A stretch of 64,000 nucleotides of DNA from Shinella sumterensis (GCF_004514425.2 NZ_MYFN02000002.1:186001-250000), one strand, 5' to 3'; shown: positions 29,754-40,704, numbered from the stretch's first letter. The notes: generated by a model not told the origin, from the sequence alone. Made by a program: numbers and translations.

Positions 29754-32700
29754 TCAAAGCCCCGGCGGCCGGCGCAGATCCAGCGTCAGCGGGAAATCCG
29801 CCGACGGCGTTTCCGGCCACAGCGTGTAGCCGCCCGCCCGATGACCCCACGGTTCGAATCGCGCCAGCCGGCGCGCCTCGGCCTCGTTTCCGTTTACAGG
29901 GAAGGTGTCATAGTTGCGTCCGCCGGGATGGGCAACGTGATAAATGCAGCCCCCGATCGCCCGGCGCGACCATGTATCATAAATGTCAAATGTCAGCGGT
30001 GCGTTGACGGGCAGCACCGGGTGCAGGCCGGAGGCGGGCTGCCAGGCCTTGTAGCGCACGCCGGCGACCGAAACCCCTTGCGTGCCCGCCGGTTTCAGCG
30101 GGACGGGGCGACCGTTGCAGGCGACGGTGTAGCGCGCCGGGTTCGTTGTTTCGAGCTTTACCTGGAGACGCTCGACAGAGGAATCGACATAGCGGACAGT
30201 GCCGCCGATCGCGCCCTGTTCGCCCATGACGTGCCATGGCTCCAGCGCCTGGCGCACCTCCAGGCCGACACCCTCATATTCCACCTCGCCGCAGAACGGG
30301 AAGCGGAACTCGAGCTGGGCGGCGAACCATTCGGGCCTCAGGTCGAAGCCGTTGGCGCGCAGGTCGGCCAGCACGTCGAGAAAATCCTGCCAGACATAAT
30401 GCGGCAGCATGAAACGGTCGTGCAGCGTCGTGCCCCAGCGCACGAAGCCGCCTTCGGCCGGGTTCAGCCAGAAACGCGCGATCAACGCGCGGATCAGCAA
30501 TTGCTGGGCAAGGCTCATGCGGGCATTGGGCGGCATTTCGAAACCGCGAAACTCCACAAGGCCCAGTCGTCCGGTCGGCCCGTCCGGCGAGAAGAGCTTG
30601 TCGATGCAGATTTCCGAGCGATGCGTGTTGCCGGTGACATCGGTGAGCAGGTTGCGGAAGAGCCTGTCGACGAGCCACGGCAGGGGCGGCGCGCCCTGGC
30701 CGGGCGGCGGGACCTGCGCGAGCGCAATCTCCAGTTCATACAGCGAATCATGGCGCGCCTCGTCCATGCGCGGTGCCTGGCTCGTCGGGCCGATGAAGAG
30801 ACCCGAGAAGAGATAGGAAAGCGAGGGGTGGCGCTGCCAGTGCAGCACGAGGCTCTTCAGCAGGTCCGGCCTGCGCAGGAACGGGCTGTCGTTCGGGTTC
30901 CTGCCGCCCACGACCACGTGGTTTCCGCCGCCGGTGCCGGTATGGCGGCCATCGATCATGAACTTGTCGGCGCCGAGGCGTGAAAGCCGCGCCTCCTCGT
31001 AGACCGCGGTGGTGATGTCGACGCAGTCCTGCCAGTCGGAGGCAGGGTGGATATTGACCTCGATGACGCCGGGGTCCGGCGCGACACGAATGACGTTGAG
31101 GCGCTCGTCCTGCGGCGGCGCATAGCCTTCGATATGGACGGCGAGCCCGAGACGGGTCGCCGCCTGTTCGGCGGCCGTCACCAGTTCGAGATAATCTTCC
31201 ACGCGCTCGACGGGCGGCATGAAGACGCACAGCCTGCCATCGCGGGCCTCGACGCTCATGGCCGTGCGCACGGCGCCGACGATATCGCTGCGCACCTGCT
31301 CGACGCGGGCCTGTCCGGCGTCGCTCGCCTGAAACGACGCCTCGGCCATTGCGCGGCCGCCTTCCGCCATCACCTTGCCGGCCTGGGCAAAGTCCGGCAG
31401 CGGCGGCCTCGCCTCTGAGGGATCGGCGGGGTTGATGTAGGGATAGTCGGACGGCGCGAGGTAGGGCAGGGCGCCGAGCGGCAGGCGATAGCCAACGGGA
31501 CTGTCGCCGGGCACGAGAAAGATCTTGCCGCGGCGCGTCTGCCAGCGTTCGCTGATCCAGCGCTTGCCGCTCGCCTTGGCGTTCCACGCCTGCACCGGCA
31601 GGATGTGGCCTGTCGGCTTGGTCAGGCCGCGTTCGAAGACGCGCGCGATGCGGTTACGCTCCTCGGGATCTTCGAGTTTCGAGTTCGACGGATCGACATT
31701 GTCGGGCAGGTTGCCTTCCTTGATGATCCACTCGGCAGGATCCTCGTAGGCAGGCTGCACCAGATCGGGCGCAAGACCGAGTTCCTGTGCGATGGCGCCC
31801 AGAAGAGCCGCCGCGTCGGCTTCACTTACGCCGGCATCGTTGCCTTCCTCCGCAATCAGGTCCGGATTGTGCCAGATCGGCTTGCCGTCGCGTCGCCAGT
31901 ACAGCGAGAATGTCCAGCGCGGCAGGCTTTCACCGGGATACCATTTGCCCTGGCCGTAATGCAGGAAGCCGCCCGGCGCGAAGCGCTGGCGCAGGCGCCG
32001 GATCAGTTGGTCGGCTTTTTCGCGCTTGGTGGGGCCGACGGCATCGGTATTCCATTCGCCGGATTCGAAATCGTCGATGGAAACGAAGGTCGGCTCGCCG
32101 CCCATGGTGAGGCGCACGTCGTTTGTCGCCAGCACGCCGTCCACATCGCGGCCAAGCGCATTCAATGCTTCCCAGCTTTCTTCGGAGAAAGGCTTGGTGA
32201 TGCGCGGATGCTCGGCCACGCGGTCAACCGTCATGGCGAAATCGAATGTGGTGTTCGCCTCGCCGAAATAGCCGCCGCTGATCGGGGCTGCATTGCGGTA
32301 GTGCGGCGTGGCGGCAAGCGGTATGTGGCTCTCGCCGGTCAGCAGGCCGGATGTCGGGTCCAAGCCGATCCAGCCCGCGCCGGGCAGATAGACTTCGCAC
32401 CAGGCATGCAGGTCCGTGAAATCGACTTCGGTGCCGGAGGGGCCGTCAAGCGCCTTCAGGTCCGGCGTCAGCTGGATGAGATAGCCGGAGACAAAGCGCG
32501 CCGCAAAGCCGAGATTGCGCAGGATCTGCACCAGCAGCCAGCTCGAATCGCGGCACGAGCCCAGGCCGACCTGCAACGTCTCCTCCGGCGTCTGCACGCC
32601 CGGTTCCATGCGGATGACATAGCCGATCGTCTGCTGCAGGCGCGCGTTCAGGCCGACGACCATGTCCACCGTGCGCTGTCCGAGCGTGCGGTCGACCGTC

Positions 32701-33095
32701 GCCATGAAGGCTTCGAGCGCCGGGCCCATGGGCTCCGGGGTCCGGTAGATCTCGAGATCTTCGCGCAGGTCTTCCGGATAGTGGAACGGCCAGTGCTCCG
32801 CCTGCTCCTCGACGAAGAAGTCGAAGGGATTGTAGACGGTCATGTCGGCGACGAGGTCGACCTCGATCTTCAGTTCGGTGACCGGATCGGGAAAGACGTA
32901 GCGGGCAAGGTAATTGCCGTACGGGTCCTGCTGCAGGTTTACGAAGTGGTTTTCGGGCGAGACCTTCAGCGCGTGACTGATGACCTTGGTCTTGGAATGC
33001 GCCGCCGGCTTCAGCCGGATGATCTGGGGTCCGAGGCGGACCGGTTTATCGTAGATGTAATGGGTCAGGTGGTAGATACCGGCCTTGATCGACAT
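29754..33095 (-). CDS. Transglutaminase and DUF2126 protein
   Basis: The 1113-residue protein starts with a transglutaminase N-terminal beta domain ([20 protein letters not shown]) and a catalytic core with Cys181 ([10 protein letters not shown]), His230 (TDLHAWCEV) and Asp246 (GLDPTSG). From about residue 330 onward it is DUF2126 (COG4196), beginning [20 protein letters not shown] and including [14 protein letters not shown] and the late [25 protein letters not shown]2126 is thought to be related to glutamine-synthetase/amidoligase-like enzymes (inference from published domain analysis as I recall it). It is first in the cluster and 21 bp upstream of the ATP-grasp gene; the set is probably one transcript. 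Confidence 0.88.
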   Translation of the reverse strand: MSIKAGIYHLTHYIYDKPVRLGPQIIRLKPAAHSKTKVISHALKVSPENHFVNLQQDPYGNYLARYVFPDPVTELKIEVDLVADMTVYNPFDFFVEEQAEHWPFHYPEDLREDLEIYRTPEPMGPALEAFMATVDRTLGQRTVDMVVGLNARLQQTIGYVIRMEPGVQTPEETLQVGLGSCRDSSWLLVQILRNLGFAARFVSGYLIQLTPDLKALDGPSGTEVDFTDLHAWCEVYLPGAGWIGLDPTSGLLTGESHIPLAATPHYRNAAPISGGYFGEANTTFDFAMTVDRVAEHPRITKPFSEESWEALNALGRDVDGVLATNDVRLTMGGEPTFVSIDDFESGEWNTDAVGPTKREKADQLIRRLRQRFAPGGFLHYGQGKWYPGESLPRWTFSLYWRRDGKPIWHNPDLIAEEGNDAGVSEADAAALLGAIAQELGLAPDLVQPAYEDPAEWIIKEGNLPDNVDPSNSKLEDPEERNRIARVFERGLTKPTGHILPVQAWNAKASGKRWISERWQTRRGKIFLVPGDSPVGYRLPLGALPYLAPSDYPYINPADPSEARPPLPDFAQAGKVMAEGGRAMAEASFQASDAGQARVEQVRSDIVGAVRTAMSVEARDGRLCVFMPPVERVEDYLELVTAAEQAATRLGLAVHIEGYAPPQDERLNVIRVAPDPGVIEVNIHPASDWQDCVDITTAVYEEARLSRLGADKFMIDGRHTGTGGGNHVVVGGRNPNDSPFLRRPDLLKSLVLHWQRHPSLSYLFSGLFIGPTSQAPRMDEARHDSLYELEIALAQVPPPGQGAPPLPWLVDRLFRNLLTDVTGNTHRSEICIDKLFSPDGPTGRLGLVEFRGFEMPPNARMSLAQQLLIRALIARFWLNPAEGGFVRWGTTLHDRFMLPHYVWQDFLDVLADLRANGFDLRPEWFAAQLEFRFPFCGEVEYEGVGLEVRQALEPWHVMGEQGAIGGTVRYVDSSVERLQVKLETTNPARYTVACNGRPVPLKPAGTQGVSVAGVRYKAWQPASGLHPVLPVNAPLTFDIYDTWSRRAIGGCIYHVAHPGGRNYDTFPVNGNEAEARRLARFEPWGHRAGGYTLWPETPSADFPLTLDLRRPPGL

Positions 33096-33195
33096 GCGCG
33101 CTCTTGTTCCCCTCGGGCGGTCTCATGCCGCCATCGAGAGGATTTTGTGCGCTGCGAAGAAAGATTGCAAGCGGGATCGCAGCCGGCCTCTCCGA

Positions 33196-35442
33196 TCAGG
33201 CGCGGCGGTACAGGGCCGGGTGCGCGGCTATGGTCGCGCCGGGAACCTCGAACTGGCCGACGAGCCGGGCGAGGGCCGCGGATTCGCCGGAGAGGCGGTG
33301 CGTTACGGCGCTGCTTTCCTCCACCATGGCGGCATTCTGTTGTGTCACGGCATCGAGCTGGCGGATCGTCGCGTTGATCTCGCGTATAGCTACCGACTGG
33401 TCGCGGGCGGCGCGGGCGATCTCCTTGACCTCCGCATCGATCGCATGGACCTTGCCGGTGATGTCGCGCAGCACTGTTCCCGTCTCGCGCACGAGGCCGA
33501 CGCCGCGCGTGACTTCGCCTGCGGATTTCGTGATGAGCGCCTTCACCTCGCGTGCTGCCCCTGCGGTGCGCTGCGCCAGCTCGCGCACCTCCTGGGCCAC
33601 GACGGCAAAGCCCTTGCCGGCCTCGCCGGCTCGGGCCGCCTCGACGCCGGCATTCAACGCCAGAAGGTTGGTCTGGAAGGCGATATCGTCGATGACGCCG
33701 ATAATATTCTCGATCTCGTGCGAGGACGCCTCGATCTTGCCGATCGCTTGAACCACGTTGTCCACCACCACCTCCGACGCGGTCGAACTCTTCTTCGTGT
33801 CCGAGGCCAGCCGCTCGGCGACCGTCGTGCGCTCGGCAGCTGACTGCACGGCCTGCGTCATTTCGGTGAGCGCCGTCGCGGCCTCTCCGAGCGAGGCGGC
33901 CTGCCGCTCGGTGCGTTCGGAAAGCTGGACGAGCGCCTCGTGCATTTCGCTGGAATCGTCCCGGATGCGGTGGGTGTTCGTACGCACCGTCGTCATGGCT
34001 TCCGCCAGCCGTTCGACGGACGCGTTGTAGTCGGTGCGGATACGGTCGAGCGCTGCGATGAAGGGCGTGTCGATGCGTTGCGTGAGATCGCCCCGGGCGA
34101 GATGCTGGAGTGCCTCGGCCAGATGCTGGACGGCGGTTTCCGTCGCCACGTCCTCCGCTTCCTTGGCTGCATCCCGGGCCGCGCGTTCGTGTTCAGCTTC
34201 CGCCCGCATGGTGGCGGTTTCCTGCTGGAGGCGTTCTTTTTCGACGGCTGCGTCGCGGAAAACGACGACGGAGCGAGCCATGTCGCCAATCTCGTCGCGG
34301 CGCTCCCGGCCCTCGCAGGCGATCGTCGTATCTCCCGCGGCGAGCCGGTTCATGTCGGCGACGAGGGCGGTGATCGGGCGTGAAAGGCGGCCGGCGAACA
34401 CAAGGCCGATGGCCGCCGTCATCACGAGGACGCAGAGCGAGACGAGCAGGGTCCAGTTGATGAGGCGTGTGAGGCCGGAAAACACTTCGCTCGATGCCAT
34501 GACGGCGGCCACGGTGAAGGTGCGGCCGAGGAAATCGAAGCTGGCGGCCGCGAGCCTTGCTTCGGCGCCGCGATGCGCGGGCAGCGTGGCCTGTGAAATG
34601 GCTGCACCATCGGTGCTTGTCAGCAGTTCCGGTGCGATGTGCATCGAAAGCACATCGTCGCTCTCGCCATGGGAGGTGCGGCTAAGAAGATACCCGTCGG
34701 CGTCGAGCAGCATGGCCTCGCCGGTTTCGCCGAGCCCGACGTGATTGTTCAGCTTGGCAGCGATACGTTCGATCGGCAGGGCGACGACGAGGACGCCGAT
34801 CTTGCCGGCGACCGACGAAACGGGAACGGCCAGGAAGGCCGATACGCCTCCCCCCGGCGCATAGCTCTCAAAGCCGCCGAAAGCGACGATCGCGGTATCG
34901 GTGCCCGGGGCTGCCTGGGCGAAGACCCGCCCGAGGCCGGTGTCCTTCAAGGCCGGATCGCGGACGACGTTGCCACCGAAATCACGCCGCTTTCGCAGCG
35001 AATAGACGACATCGCCGCTCAGGTTGACCAGCAGCATGTCCTCGAAGCCGATAGCCTCGGCATTGCGCTGGAAAAAACCGTGATAGCGGCTGTGCATCCG
35101 GTCGTACTCGGCGTCTCCCGCGGATTTGAGATCGGCTTTGCCGCCGTAACGCCTCCGCAATTCAGCTGCCTTGTCGCCCTCCGCCGAGCCAAACGCACCC
35201 GACAGATCGTCGAGCGCCTTGGTGACGACCTTCTCGCCGGCAAGATCGCGCGTTTTCTCGACGATGGACTGAAGATATTGCGCCAGCTCGTTGCGGCGAC
35301 CATCCGCCAGCGTCTCCAGTTTCGTCATCGCCGCTGCTGTTGCCTGGCTGGCGCTCAGATACAGACTCGCGACACTGGTTGCCGAAATGGCGACAACGGC
35401 CAGCAGCAGCGCTGCCAGCGAAAGCTTCAGGGAAAGACGCAT
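33196..35442 (-). CDS. Methyl-accepting chemotaxis protein
   Basis: The 748-residue receptor has TM1 near residues 8-30 ([20 protein letters not shown]), a large periplasmic sensor of dCache type, TM2 ([20 protein letters not shown]), a HAMP domain starting [20 protein letters not shown], and a second HAMP-like linker. The cytoplasmic signalling bundle has its hairpin tip at [19 protein letters not shown] and [16 protein letters not shown]. It lacks a C-terminal CheR/CheB pentapeptide (ends ALYRRA). The ATG of MRLSLKLSL is chosen because the frame further upstream lacks protein-like composition. No chemotaxis operon is adjacent and the ligand is unknown. Confidence 0.93.
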   Translation of the reverse strand: MRLSLKLSLAALLLAVVAISATSVASLYLSASQATAAAMTKLETLADGRRNELAQYLQSIVEKTRDLAGEKVVTKALDDLSGAFGSAEGDKAAELRRRYGGKADLKSAGDAEYDRMHSRYHGFFQRNAEAIGFEDMLLVNLSGDVVYSLRKRRDFGGNVVRDPALKDTGLGRVFAQAAPGTDTAIVAFGGFESYAPGGGVSAFLAVPVSSVAGKIGVLVVALPIERIAAKLNNHVGLGETGEAMLLDADGYLLSRTSHGESDDVLSMHIAPELLTSTDGAAISQATLPAHRGAEARLAAASFDFLGRTFTVAAVMASSEVFSGLTRLINWTLLVSLCVLVMTAAIGLVFAGRLSRPITALVADMNRLAAGDTTIACEGRERRDEIGDMARSVVVFRDAAVEKERLQQETATMRAEAEHERAARDAAKEAEDVATETAVQHLAEALQHLARGDLTQRIDTPFIAALDRIRTDYNASVERLAEAMTTVRTNTHRIRDDSSEMHEALVQLSERTERQAASLGEAATALTEMTQAVQSAAERTTVAERLASDTKKSSTASEVVVDNVVQAIGKIEASSHEIENIIGVIDDIAFQTNLLALNAGVEAARAGEAGKGFAVVAQEVRELAQRTAGAAREVKALITKSAGEVTRGVGLVRETGTVLRDITGKVHAIDAEVKEIARAARDQSVAIREINATIRQLDAVTQQNAAMVEESSAVTHRLSGESAALARLVGQFEVPGATIAAHPALYRRA

Positions 35443-35630
35443 GGAGATGATTTCTGAAAATACGCAGCTACAGAGCATGCCGGCAAGGCGGCTGTCAGAA
35501 AATGCATCCTGCGTCCGGAGGCGTATCCGGTTCTGACCGTCGCATTCTAACCGCTGGACATGACGGTTGCGTGACGGTCCGGAGCAGCCTGGCGGTAAGC
35601 CCCGTGTTTGTATGTCGCGCCGGAGGCAAG

Positions 35631-35660
35631 CCGGGCGCGGAGCAAAAGCTGCGCGCCCGG
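35631..35660 (-). terminator. Hairpin downstream of ilvD, no T-run
   Basis: CCGGGCGCG and CGCGCCCGG are perfect 9-bp arms with an inner AGC-AAAA-GCT stem, eight bases after the ilvD stop. Without a T-run it may be a Rho-assisted or 3'-end-protecting hairpin. Confidence 0.45.
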
Positions 35661-35668
35661 GAAAAATC

Positions 35669-37504
35669 TTATTCCGGCAAGATGCGCACCGCGCCCTTGT
35701 CGGCGCTCGCGGCGAAGGCGGCATAGGCCTTCAGCGCGGTCGTGACATTGCGCTTGCGCGGAGCCGCCGGCTTCCAGCCGAGCTTGTCCTGTTCGGCGCG
35801 GCGGGCAGCGAGCTCGTCTTCCGGAACCGCGAGGTTGATCGTGCGGTTGGGGATGTCGATCTCGATCAGGTCGCCCTGGCGCACGAGGCCGATGGCGCCG
35901 CCCTGGGCTGCCTCGGGCGAGGCATGGCCGATCGACAGGCCGGACGTGCCGCCGGAGAAGCGGCCATCGGTGATCAGTGCGCAGGCCTTGCCGAGGCCCT
36001 TCGATTTCAGGTAGCTCGTCGGATAGAGCATTTCCTGCATGCCCGGGCCGCCCTTCGGGCCTTCGTAGCGGATGACAACGACATCGCCCGCCTTCACCTC
36101 GTTGCCGAGAATGCCCTTCACCGCCGCGTCCTGGCTTTCATAGACGACGGCCGGGCCGGAGAATTTCAGGATCGATTCGTCGACGCCGGCGGTCTTCACG
36201 ATGCAGCCGTCGAGCGCGATGTTGCCGGAGAGGACGGCGAGGCCGCCATCCTTGGAGAACGGGTGCTCGACGGAGCGGATGACGCCCTTTTCGCCGTCCG
36301 TATCCAGCTCATCCCAACGGGCTTCCTGGCTGAAGGCGACCTGGGTCGGGATGCCGCCCGGTGCGGCGCGGAAGAAGGTGCGCACGGTCTCGCTGGAGGT
36401 GCGGGTGATATCCCAGCGGTCGATGGCGTCGCCCAGCGTTTCGGCATGCACGGTCGGCGTATCGCGGTGGATGAGGCCGCCGCGTTCCAGTTCACCGAGA
36501 ATGCGCATGATGCCGCCGGCGCGGTGCACGTCTTCCATGTGCACGTCCTGCTTGGCGGGCGCCACCTTGGAAAGGCAGGGAACGCGGCGCGACAGGGCGT
36601 CGATATCGTCGAGATCGAAGTCGATGCCGCCCTCATAGGCGGCGGCGAGGATATGCAGGACCGTGTTGGTCGAACCGCCCATGGCGATATCGAGCGACAT
36701 GGCGTTCTCGAAAGCCTTCTTGTTGGCGACGTTGCGCGGCAGGATGCTCTCGTCCTCCTGCTCGTAGTAACGGCGGGCGAGATCGACGATCAGGTGGCCG
36801 GCCTCGACGAAGAGGCGCTTGCGGTCGGCGTGGGTTGCCAGCGTCGAGCCGTTGCCCGGCAGCGAAAGGCCGAGTGCCTCGGTCAGACAGTTCATCGAGT
36901 TGGCCGTGAACATGCCCGAGCACGAGCCGCAGGTCGGGCAGGCGGAGCGCTCGATGACCTTGACGTCCTCGTCCGAAACCTTGTCGTCGGCGGCCGCGAC
37001 CATGGCGTCGACGAGGTCGAGCGCGTGGGTCTTGCCGTGCAGCACGACCTTGCCGGCTTCCATCGGGCCGCCGGATACGAAGACCGCGGGGATGTTGAGG
37101 CGCATGGCGGCATTCAGCATGCCGGGCGTGATCTTGTCGCAGTTGGAGATGCAGACCATCGCGTCGGCGCAGTGCGCATTGACCATGTACTCGACGCTGT
37201 CGGCGATGATTTCGCGCGACGGCAGCGAATAGAGCATGCCGTCATGGCCCATGGCGATGCCGTCGTCCACGGCGATCGTGTTGAATTCCTTGGCGACACC
37301 GCCGGCCTTCTCGATCTCGCGGGCGACGAGCTGGCCGAGGTCCTTGAGATGCACATGGCCGGGCACGAACTGGGTGAAGGAATTCACCACCGCAATGATC
37401 GGCTTGCCGAAATCCGAGTCCTTCATGCCCGTCGCGCGCCAGAGGCCGCGGGCACCGGCCATGTTGCGGCCGTGGGTGGTGGTTCGGGAGCGATATGCGG
37501 GCAT
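35669..37504 (-). CDS. ilvD: Dihydroxy-acid dehydratase
   Basis: The 611-residue Fe-S enzyme converts 2,3-dihydroxy-isovalerate and its methyl homologue into the 2-keto acids for valine and isoleucine (and leucine/CoA) synthesis. Cluster ligands lie in [14 protein letters not shown] and [17 protein letters not shown]; the C-terminal half has [19 protein letters not shown]. The ATG of [14 protein letters not shown] is preferred, giving the normal IlvD N-terminus, with GAGGAA in front. The related sugar-acid dehydratases share the fold, but length and motifs favour IlvD. It stands alone; other ilv genes are elsewhere. Confidence 0.95.
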   Translation of the reverse strand: MPAYRSRTTTHGRNMAGARGLWRATGMKDSDFGKPIIAVVNSFTQFVPGHVHLKDLGQLVAREIEKAGGVAKEFNTIAVDDGIAMGHDGMLYSLPSREIIADSVEYMVNAHCADAMVCISNCDKITPGMLNAAMRLNIPAVFVSGGPMEAGKVVLHGKTHALDLVDAMVAAADDKVSDEDVKVIERSACPTCGSCSGMFTANSMNCLTEALGLSLPGNGSTLATHADRKRLFVEAGHLIVDLARRYYEQEDESILPRNVANKKAFENAMSLDIAMGGSTNTVLHILAAAYEGGIDFDLDDIDALSRRVPCLSKVAPAKQDVHMEDVHRAGGIMRILGELERGGLIHRDTPTVHAETLGDAIDRWDITRTSSETVRTFFRAAPGGIPTQVAFSQEARWDELDTDGEKGVIRSVEHPFSKDGGLAVLSGNIALDGCIVKTAGVDESILKFSGPAVVYESQDAAVKGILGNEVKAGDVVVIRYEGPKGGPGMQEMLYPTSYLKSKGLGKACALITDGRFSGGTSGLSIGHASPEAAQGGAIGLVRQGDLIEIDIPNRTINLAVPEDELAARRAEQDKLGWKPAAPRKRNVTTALKAYAAFAASADKGAVRILPE

Positions 37505-37709
37505 GGTCAGTTCCTCGGAGATGGACGCGGCTGGCATATGGGGCCTTGGCGGCCGCATTGCGAGCCTTGAGAGGGTTCCCTAGCGCAAAACACCCCGCGC
37601 GTCACGAAAGGAATGATGATTTTTTGACGGCGCGGCGCAATTTCCTTGCTGGTGGCGGGCTCGGTGCTGACCGTTGTCGGCATGGTGCATTCGTGGCATG
37701 GTCCGCGCC

Positions 37710-38762
37710 ATGAACGACAGCAGTCAGGGTTTGGCCGAGGCCGGCGGAGAAGGCATGGAGGCGGCGCTCGACAAGAGCCCGCTCTACCTGCGTATTCGCG
37801 ATGTGCTGGCCGATGCGATCTCCCGCGGCCGCCTGCCGAAAGGCGCGCTCCTGCTGGAGGGGCCGGTCGCAACGCTCTTTGCCTCCACCCGTACACCGGT
37901 GCGCCAGGCGCTCGCCCTTCTCGAAGAGGGGGGAATGGTGCGCCGGTTCGACGGGCGCGGGTTCCTGGTCGGACAGGGCCGCACCGGCCCGAAACGGGTA
38001 ACGCTGACGGCCGACATGCTGGGCCTCGACGAGGAGGCGCCGGCGTTGCGCAAGGCGCCGGGCTGGGAGGCGATCTACGAGAGCCTGGAACGGGAGATGG
38101 TGCACCTCTCCGTCTTCGGCCGCTACCGCATCAACGAGGTGGAGCTTGCGCGTGCCCGGGGTGTGGGCAGGCAGGTGGCGCGTGATGCGCTCATGCGGCT
38201 GGAAGCGCTCGGTATCGTCGAGAAGGACGAGCGGATGCGCTGGACGCTGGTTCCGCTCGACGAACAGCGCATGCGCGACCTGCATGCCATCCGTATCGCG
38301 CTGGAGCCCGTCGCATTGCTCCAGGCGGCGCCCTTCATTCCGCCCTCTGACCGGAAGGCGATGACGGAGCGGCTGGAGGAGGCGCTGGCCGTCTATCCCG
38401 CCCTGTCCGTCGAGGCGATGGACGATCTGGAAACGGACCTGCACATCACCTGCCTCGGCTATTGCCCGAACCGTGAACTGCTGATCGCGTTGCGCCGTGC
38501 CCATTTCATGCTGAATGTCAGCAAGCACGTTATCGGCGTCTCACACCGCATGCCCGAAGACGAGCCCTTCATCGCCGAGCACCTCGCGGTGTTCCGTGCG
38601 CTCGACGTCGAGGATTTCGCCCGGGCGGCCGAGACGCTGCGTCATCATATCGTGGTCTCACTGCCCAAGGTAATTGGGCGGGTTGCGGAATTGCGCGGGG
38701 TGCACCGGCCGGACATGCCGGCCTATGCGACGCCGGTGGCGCGCGCCGGAGAACCCGCATGA
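37710..38762 (+). CDS. GntR-family regulator with two winged-helix domains and FCD-like domain
   Basis: The 350-residue protein is longer than usual GntR/FadR regulators (about 230-250). Residues 20-90 form a canonical GntR winged helix (SPLYLRIRDVLADAISRGRL, STRTPVRQALALLEEGGMV). A second winged-helix-like unit follows near residues 117-185 (GWEAIYESLEREMVHLSVFG, GRQVARDALMRLEALGIV). The rest is a helical FCD-type effector domain (DLHAIRIALEPVALLQAAPF, AEHLAVFRALDVEDFARAAE). It overlaps the VOC gene (ATGA) and converges on the sugar-acid dehydratase gene, which it probably controls. The start could also be an ATG four codons upstream; neither has a clear ribosome-binding site. Confidence 0.88.
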   Translation: MNDSSQGLAEAGGEGMEAALDKSPLYLRIRDVLADAISRGRLPKGALLLEGPVATLFASTRTPVRQALALLEEGGMVRRFDGRGFLVGQGRTGPKRVTLTADMLGLDEEAPALRKAPGWEAIYESLEREMVHLSVFGRYRINEVELARARGVGRQVARDALMRLEALGIVEKDERMRWTLVPLDEQRMRDLHAIRIALEPVALLQAAPFIPPSDRKAMTERLEEALAVYPALSVEAMDDLETDLHITCLGYCPNRELLIALRRAHFMLNVSKHVIGVSHRMPEDEPFIAEHLAVFRALDVEDFARAAETLRHHIVVSLPKVIGRVAELRGVHRPDMPAYATPVARAGEPA

Positions 38763-39112
38763 AGGTGAAGCGCATCGTCGCCAATATCGCGACGACCGAT
38801 CCCGCATTGGTGGCCGGCTTCTACAAGGATGTGCTGGGGCTGGACCTGCTGATGGATCACGGCTGGATCGTCACCTATGGCAACGAAAGCCCGACATCGC
38901 CGCAGGTGAGTTTCGCCTCCGAGGGCGGTGCCGGCACGCCGGTGCCGGCGCTTTCGGTCGAGGTGGACGACGTGGAAGCCGCGTATCTGGCTGCTTGCGC
39001 GGGCGGTCATGACATCGAGTACGGGCCGGTGGATGAGCCCTGGGGCGTGCGCCGCTTCTTCGTGCGCGATCCCGCCGGCACGCTGGTCAATATCGTCATG
39101 CACAAACGATGA
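38759..39112 (+). CDS. VOC-family (glyoxalase/dioxygenase fold) protein
   Basis: This 117-residue protein has two beta-alpha-beta-beta-beta halves: KRIVANIATTDPALVAGFYK and VLGLDLLMDHGWIVTYGN, then VEVDDVEAAYLAACAGGHDI and FFVRDPAGTLVNIVMHK. The terminal DPAGTLVNI signature is typical of glyoxalase I/bleomycin-resistance proteins, though the expected N-terminal metal His is not obvious and the activity cannot be told. It is coupled to the upstream regulator gene and ends directly against the convergent dehydratase gene with no base between stop codons. Confidence 0.85.
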   Translation: MKVKRIVANIATTDPALVAGFYKDVLGLDLLMDHGWIVTYGNESPTSPQVSFASEGGAGTPVPALSVEVDDVEAAYLAACAGGHDIEYGPVDEPWGVRRFFVRDPAGTLVNIVMHKR

Positions 39113-40642
39113 TCAGGTAATCGCGCCGACCTGCCAGGGCACGAATTCGTTGTCGCCGTAATCGAAGGCCTCGCTCGCGGTCTTGCGTCCGGACGCGGTT
39201 TCGATGACGAATTCGAAAATACGGCGGCCAGCCTCTTCGATCGTCTCGCTGCCATCGACGATCGTGCCGCAGTTGATATCCATGTCGTCCTTGATGTGCT
39301 CGTACATGGGCGTGTTCGTGGCGATCTTGATGCAGGGCGCCGGCTTGTAGCCGGAGACCGAGCCGCGACCCGTGGTGAAGGCGACGAGATTGCAGCCACC
39401 GGCGATCTGCCCGGTCACGGCTGCCGGATCGTAACCGGGCGTATCCATGAAGACGAAGCCCGGCTCCGTCACCTCCTCGGCATATTCATAGACGGCGTTA
39501 AGCGGCATGGAGCCGCCCTTGGCGACCGCGCCGAGCGATTTTTCGAGAATGGTCGTCAGGCCGCCGGCCTTGTTGCCGAACGAGGGGTTGTTGTTGAGTT
39601 CGGCATCGTTGCGCGCCGTGTAGTCGCGCCACCAGTCGATGCGCGACAGGAGCTTTTCCGCGACCTCCGGCCGGGCGGCACGGCGGGTCAGCAGGTGTTC
39701 TGCGCCGTAGATTTCGGGTGTTTCGGAAAGCACCGTCGTCGCGCCCTCCTTTACAAGAAGGTCGGAGGCGACGCCGAGCGCGGGGTTGGCGGAGATGCCC
39801 GAGTAACCGTCCGATCCACCGCATTCGAGCGCCAGCTTGATGCCCGACAGCGGTTGCGGCGTTCGGCGGATGCGGCCGACATCCGGCAGCATGTCGTCGA
39901 TCATCTCGCAGGCCGCGTCGATGGTCTTGCGCGTGCCGCCCTGGTTCTGGATCATCATGGTGCGGAAGGTCTTGCCTTCCTCTAGACCGGCCTCTTCCAC
40001 GAGCGGGCCGTATTGAAAGGTCTCGCAACCGAGACCGATCATCAGGATGCCGCCGAAATTCGGATTGCGCGCATAGCCCTTGAAGGTGCGGGTGAGAATG
40101 CGCCCGCCCTCGGATTTGAGGTTCAGCGCGCAGCCGCCGCCATAGGTGAGCGCCACGACGCCATCGATATTGTCGTGGCCGGCCTCGCGGAACCGGCGGG
40201 CATAATGCTCCGCCACGTAGCGCGAGACCGTGGCGGAACAGTTCACCGTTGAGAGGATGCCGATATAGTTGCGCGTGCCGATGCGGCCGTTGCCGCGATC
40301 GAAGCCATCGAAGGTGCGCCGCTGCTCCTCCGGCACCATGACAGCAGGTGCGTTGTCCACGCAGAATTCATGCTTCAGCGCCAGGTCGAGGATGGCGAGG
40401 TTTTGCAGATGCACATGTTCGCCAGGCTGGATGGCCTTCGTCGCGTAACCGATGATCTGGCCGTATTTCAGCACCGGCGCGCCTTCGGCGATATGTGAGA
40501 TCGCCACCTTGTGGCCGCGCGGAATGCGCTCGGCGGCGACGACGCCGTTCACCAGCGCCCGGCCGGCATCGACATTGGCCGGCACGACGCCGACATTGTC
40601 TTTCGCGTTGAGTACGAGCACGGCGGGAAGGTCGGCAATCAT
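39113..40642 (-). CDS. UxaA-family hydrolyase (altronate/galactarate dehydratase type)
   Basis: The 509-residue protein has a short N-terminal SAF domain (to about residue 90, ending PGEHVHLQNL) joined to the long C-terminal D-galactarate/altronate dehydratase domain. Key segments are GRIGTRNYIGILSTVNCSAT, YGGGCALNL, ALECGGSDGYSGISANPALG and NPSFGNKAGGLTTILEKSLG. It is predicted to dehydrate a hexonate or aldarate to a 2-keto-3-deoxy acid with Fe2+. The ATG is supported by GAGGAACTGCG upstream. Whether the substrate is altronate, galactarate or another sugar acid cannot be decided; no uronate isomerase or transporter is in view. Confidence 0.85.
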   Translation of the reverse strand: MIADLPAVLVLNAKDNVGVVPANVDAGRALVNGVVAAERIPRGHKVAISHIAEGAPVLKYGQIIGYATKAIQPGEHVHLQNLAILDLALKHEFCVDNAPAVMVPEEQRRTFDGFDRGNGRIGTRNYIGILSTVNCSATVSRYVAEHYARRFREAGHDNIDGVVALTYGGGCALNLKSEGGRILTRTFKGYARNPNFGGILMIGLGCETFQYGPLVEEAGLEEGKTFRTMMIQNQGGTRKTIDAACEMIDDMLPDVGRIRRTPQPLSGIKLALECGGSDGYSGISANPALGVASDLLVKEGATTVLSETPEIYGAEHLLTRRAARPEVAEKLLSRIDWWRDYTARNDAELNNNPSFGNKAGGLTTILEKSLGAVAKGGSMPLNAVYEYAEEVTEPGFVFMDTPGYDPAAVTGQIAGGCNLVAFTTGRGSVSGYKPAPCIKIATNTPMYEHIKDDMDINCGTIVDGSETIEEAGRRIFEFVIETASGRKTASEAFDYGDNEFVPWQVGAIT

Positions 40643-40666
40643 CGCAGTTCCTCTGTTGCGTCTGCG

Positions 40667-40704
40667 CATTATGCACTTTGCCGGCAAAAGTCAATATTGC
40701 CGGC
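40667..40704 (-). promoter_or_regulatory. Promoter of the UxaA-type gene with embedded palindromic operator
   Basis: On the minus strand TTGACT and ATAATG are 16 bp apart, 25-52 bp upstream of the start codon. The spacer contains a perfect 12-bp palindrome TTTGCCGGCAAA (40677-40688), and a second GCCGGC copy lies at 40699-40704 just upstream of the -35. Placement over the promoter suggests repression, plausibly by the nearby GntR-type regulator. Confidence 0.6.
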
